NCBI GenBank assembly: GCA_007117775.1 | Contig: SKFX01000199.1 | Location: 1 to 6,124, forward strand | DNA length: 6,124 nucleotides | Source of the DNA: Ilumatobacteraceae bacterium | Lineage (GTDB): Bacteria > Actinomycetota > Acidimicrobiia > Acidimicrobiales > Ilumatobacteraceae | Direction of reading: 5' to 3' | Part shown: positions 5,442-6,124 of the stretch, one piece after another | Layout of the letters: each line of letters starts with the position of its first letter | How positions within the stretch are numbered: position 1 is the stretch's first letter | Program-made: the position numbers and the translations under genes | Notes under the pieces: generated by a model | Databases searched by the model: none | What the model was told of the DNA's origin: nothing | Seen by the model: only the letters and a program-made list of their open reading frames with translations

Positions 5442-6124
5442 ATGCAGAGACGACCGTTGGTGTTCGCAGTGCTGGTGATCGCTGTCGTCGCTGCGGCCTG
5501 TGCGGCACCACCGGCGCAGCTCGTCGACGATGCCGGTGTCGACACCGATACGGACACCGATACGCACACCACCATCGAAACCACGACCACCGACGACCCG
5601 CAGCGGACCTACAGCATCGCCGAGATCGGCACCGAGTTCGGTGACGCGGTCTGGCGGGTCGAGGTCTCAGCCTGCGGGGTGGAGAGGGGCGGATCGGCGT
5701 TCGCCATCGCTGATGATCTGCTCGTCACCAACGAACATGTCGTCACCTATGACACCGAACCCATGGTGGTGTCGCGCGATGGCCGTGAACTGACCGGCCG
5801 GGTGATCGGTCTGGCACCATGGGTCGACATCGCTGTGATCGAGGTCGCTGAATCGCTCGGCCAACAGTTGTCGTGGCGGCCGGCCGCGGAACTCGTCGAG
5901 GGCCAGCAGGTCGTCAGCCTCGGCTATCCGGCGCCGCTCGAGAACTTCGCGGTGGCACCCGGGACGCTGCTGTCATTCGATGTCACCGACGGTGAGCGCA
6001 CCGCGATCCTCTCCGATGAACCGAGCGACTTCGGCTCGAGCGGCGGGCCGTTGATGGACACCACCGGCCGGGTGATCGGTGTGGTCACCGAGTTCAGTGA
6101 TGACTCTGCTGCGCAGTTGACCGG
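5442..6124 (+). CDS. Secreted lipoprotein trypsin-like serine protease, HtrA/S1C-type (3' truncated)
   Basis: The frame runs to the right edge without a stop; 227 full codons are visible. From ATG 5442 the N-terminus is a short lipoprotein signal: MQRR, a hydrophobic core (about 6-19) and VAAAC with Cys at 20 as the lipidation site (the -3 residue is Ala rather than the preferred Leu). A Thr/Asp-rich spacer follows (about 33-52). The protease domain has a full trypsin-type triad: TNEHVV (H99), WVDIAVIEV (D129) and GSSGGP (S200), with SLGYP (159-163) and GRVIGVVTEF as in DegP/HtrA-like enzymes. It should act outside the membrane, cleaving misfolded or specific exported proteins. Whether a PDZ domain follows cannot be seen. 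The ribosome binding site is weak. The ATG at 5442 is chosen because it keeps the RR-hydrophobic-Cys signal layout; the next in-frame start (GTG 5460) would lose the basic end. It is divergent from the 225-aa gene. Confidence 0.9.
   Translation, partial: MQRRPLVFAVLVIAVVAAACAAPPAQLVDDAGVDTDTDTDTHTTIETTTTDDPQRTYSIAEIGTEFGDAVWRVEVSACGVERGGSAFAIADDLLVTNEHVVTYDTEPMVVSRDGRELTGRVIGLAPWVDIAVIEVAESLGQQLSWRPAAELVEGQQVVSLGYPAPLENFAVAPGTLLSFDVTDGERTAILSDEPSDFGSSGGPLMDTTGRVIGVVTEFSDDSAAQLT
5541..5564 (+). repeat. 12-bp tandem repeat encoding the DTDT spacer
   Basis: GACACCGATACG occurs twice in perfect tandem (5541-5552, 5553-5564), encoding DTDT-DTDT in the linker between the lipidated Cys and the protease domain. 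Copy number could vary between strains and change tether length without breaking the frame. Confidence 0.75.

Noticed and set aside
5434..5442. Two-codon minigene ATG GTC TGA overlapping the protease ATG (TGATG)
   Set aside because: A start-stop leader could act in reinitiation, but it has no ribosome site and such short matches are frequent by chance.

Overview
The window is about 65% GC and gene-dense, with Shine-Dalgarno-led genes, a strong preference for GAT/GAC-ATC-CTC codons and an ATGA gene overlap. Together with family types common in Actinobacteria (an APH/P-loop kinase fusion, a PH-like small protein with a Pro-rich tail, a Thr/Asp-linker lipoprotein protease), this suggests a high-GC actinobacterium. 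A lineage such as Acidimicrobiia is possible, but I cannot fix the taxon from the sequence. I see no tRNA, rRNA, CRISPR array, insertion sequence or integrase.

Layout: (1) 3-626 (+) is the 3' part of a gene running in from the left edge: a hydrophobic PH-like segment, a predicted coiled coil and a proline-rich tail. (2) 623-1351 (+) is a DEDDh (DnaQ-type) 3'-5' exonuclease, coupled to gene 1 through an ATGA overlap, with an extra C-terminal tail. (3) 1410-2972 (+) is a fusion of an aminoglycoside-phosphotransferase-like domain to a P-loop kinase domain. (4) 2985-4634 (-) is a NERD nuclease-like domain fused to a superfamily 1 helicase. It converges on gene 3 with only 12 bases between the stops, and a hairpin contains both stop codons. 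(5) 4661-5338 (-) lies just upstream of the helicase in the same orientation. It encodes an unrecognised 225-aa protein that looks like two tandem beta-rich repeats. (6) 5442-6124 (+), transcribed divergently from gene 5, is a secreted lipoprotein trypsin-like (HtrA/S1C-type) serine protease cut by the right edge.

Three of the six genes (exonuclease, P-loop kinase, NERD-helicase) are of types that handle nucleic acids or nucleotides. The most interesting unit is the two-gene minus-strand pair of tandem-repeat beta protein and NERD-helicase. It might be a DNA-processing pair with an unstudied accessory protein, but nothing in the window proves a joint function. The rest looks like ordinary, if under-characterised, chromosomal gene content rather than a mobile or defence island.
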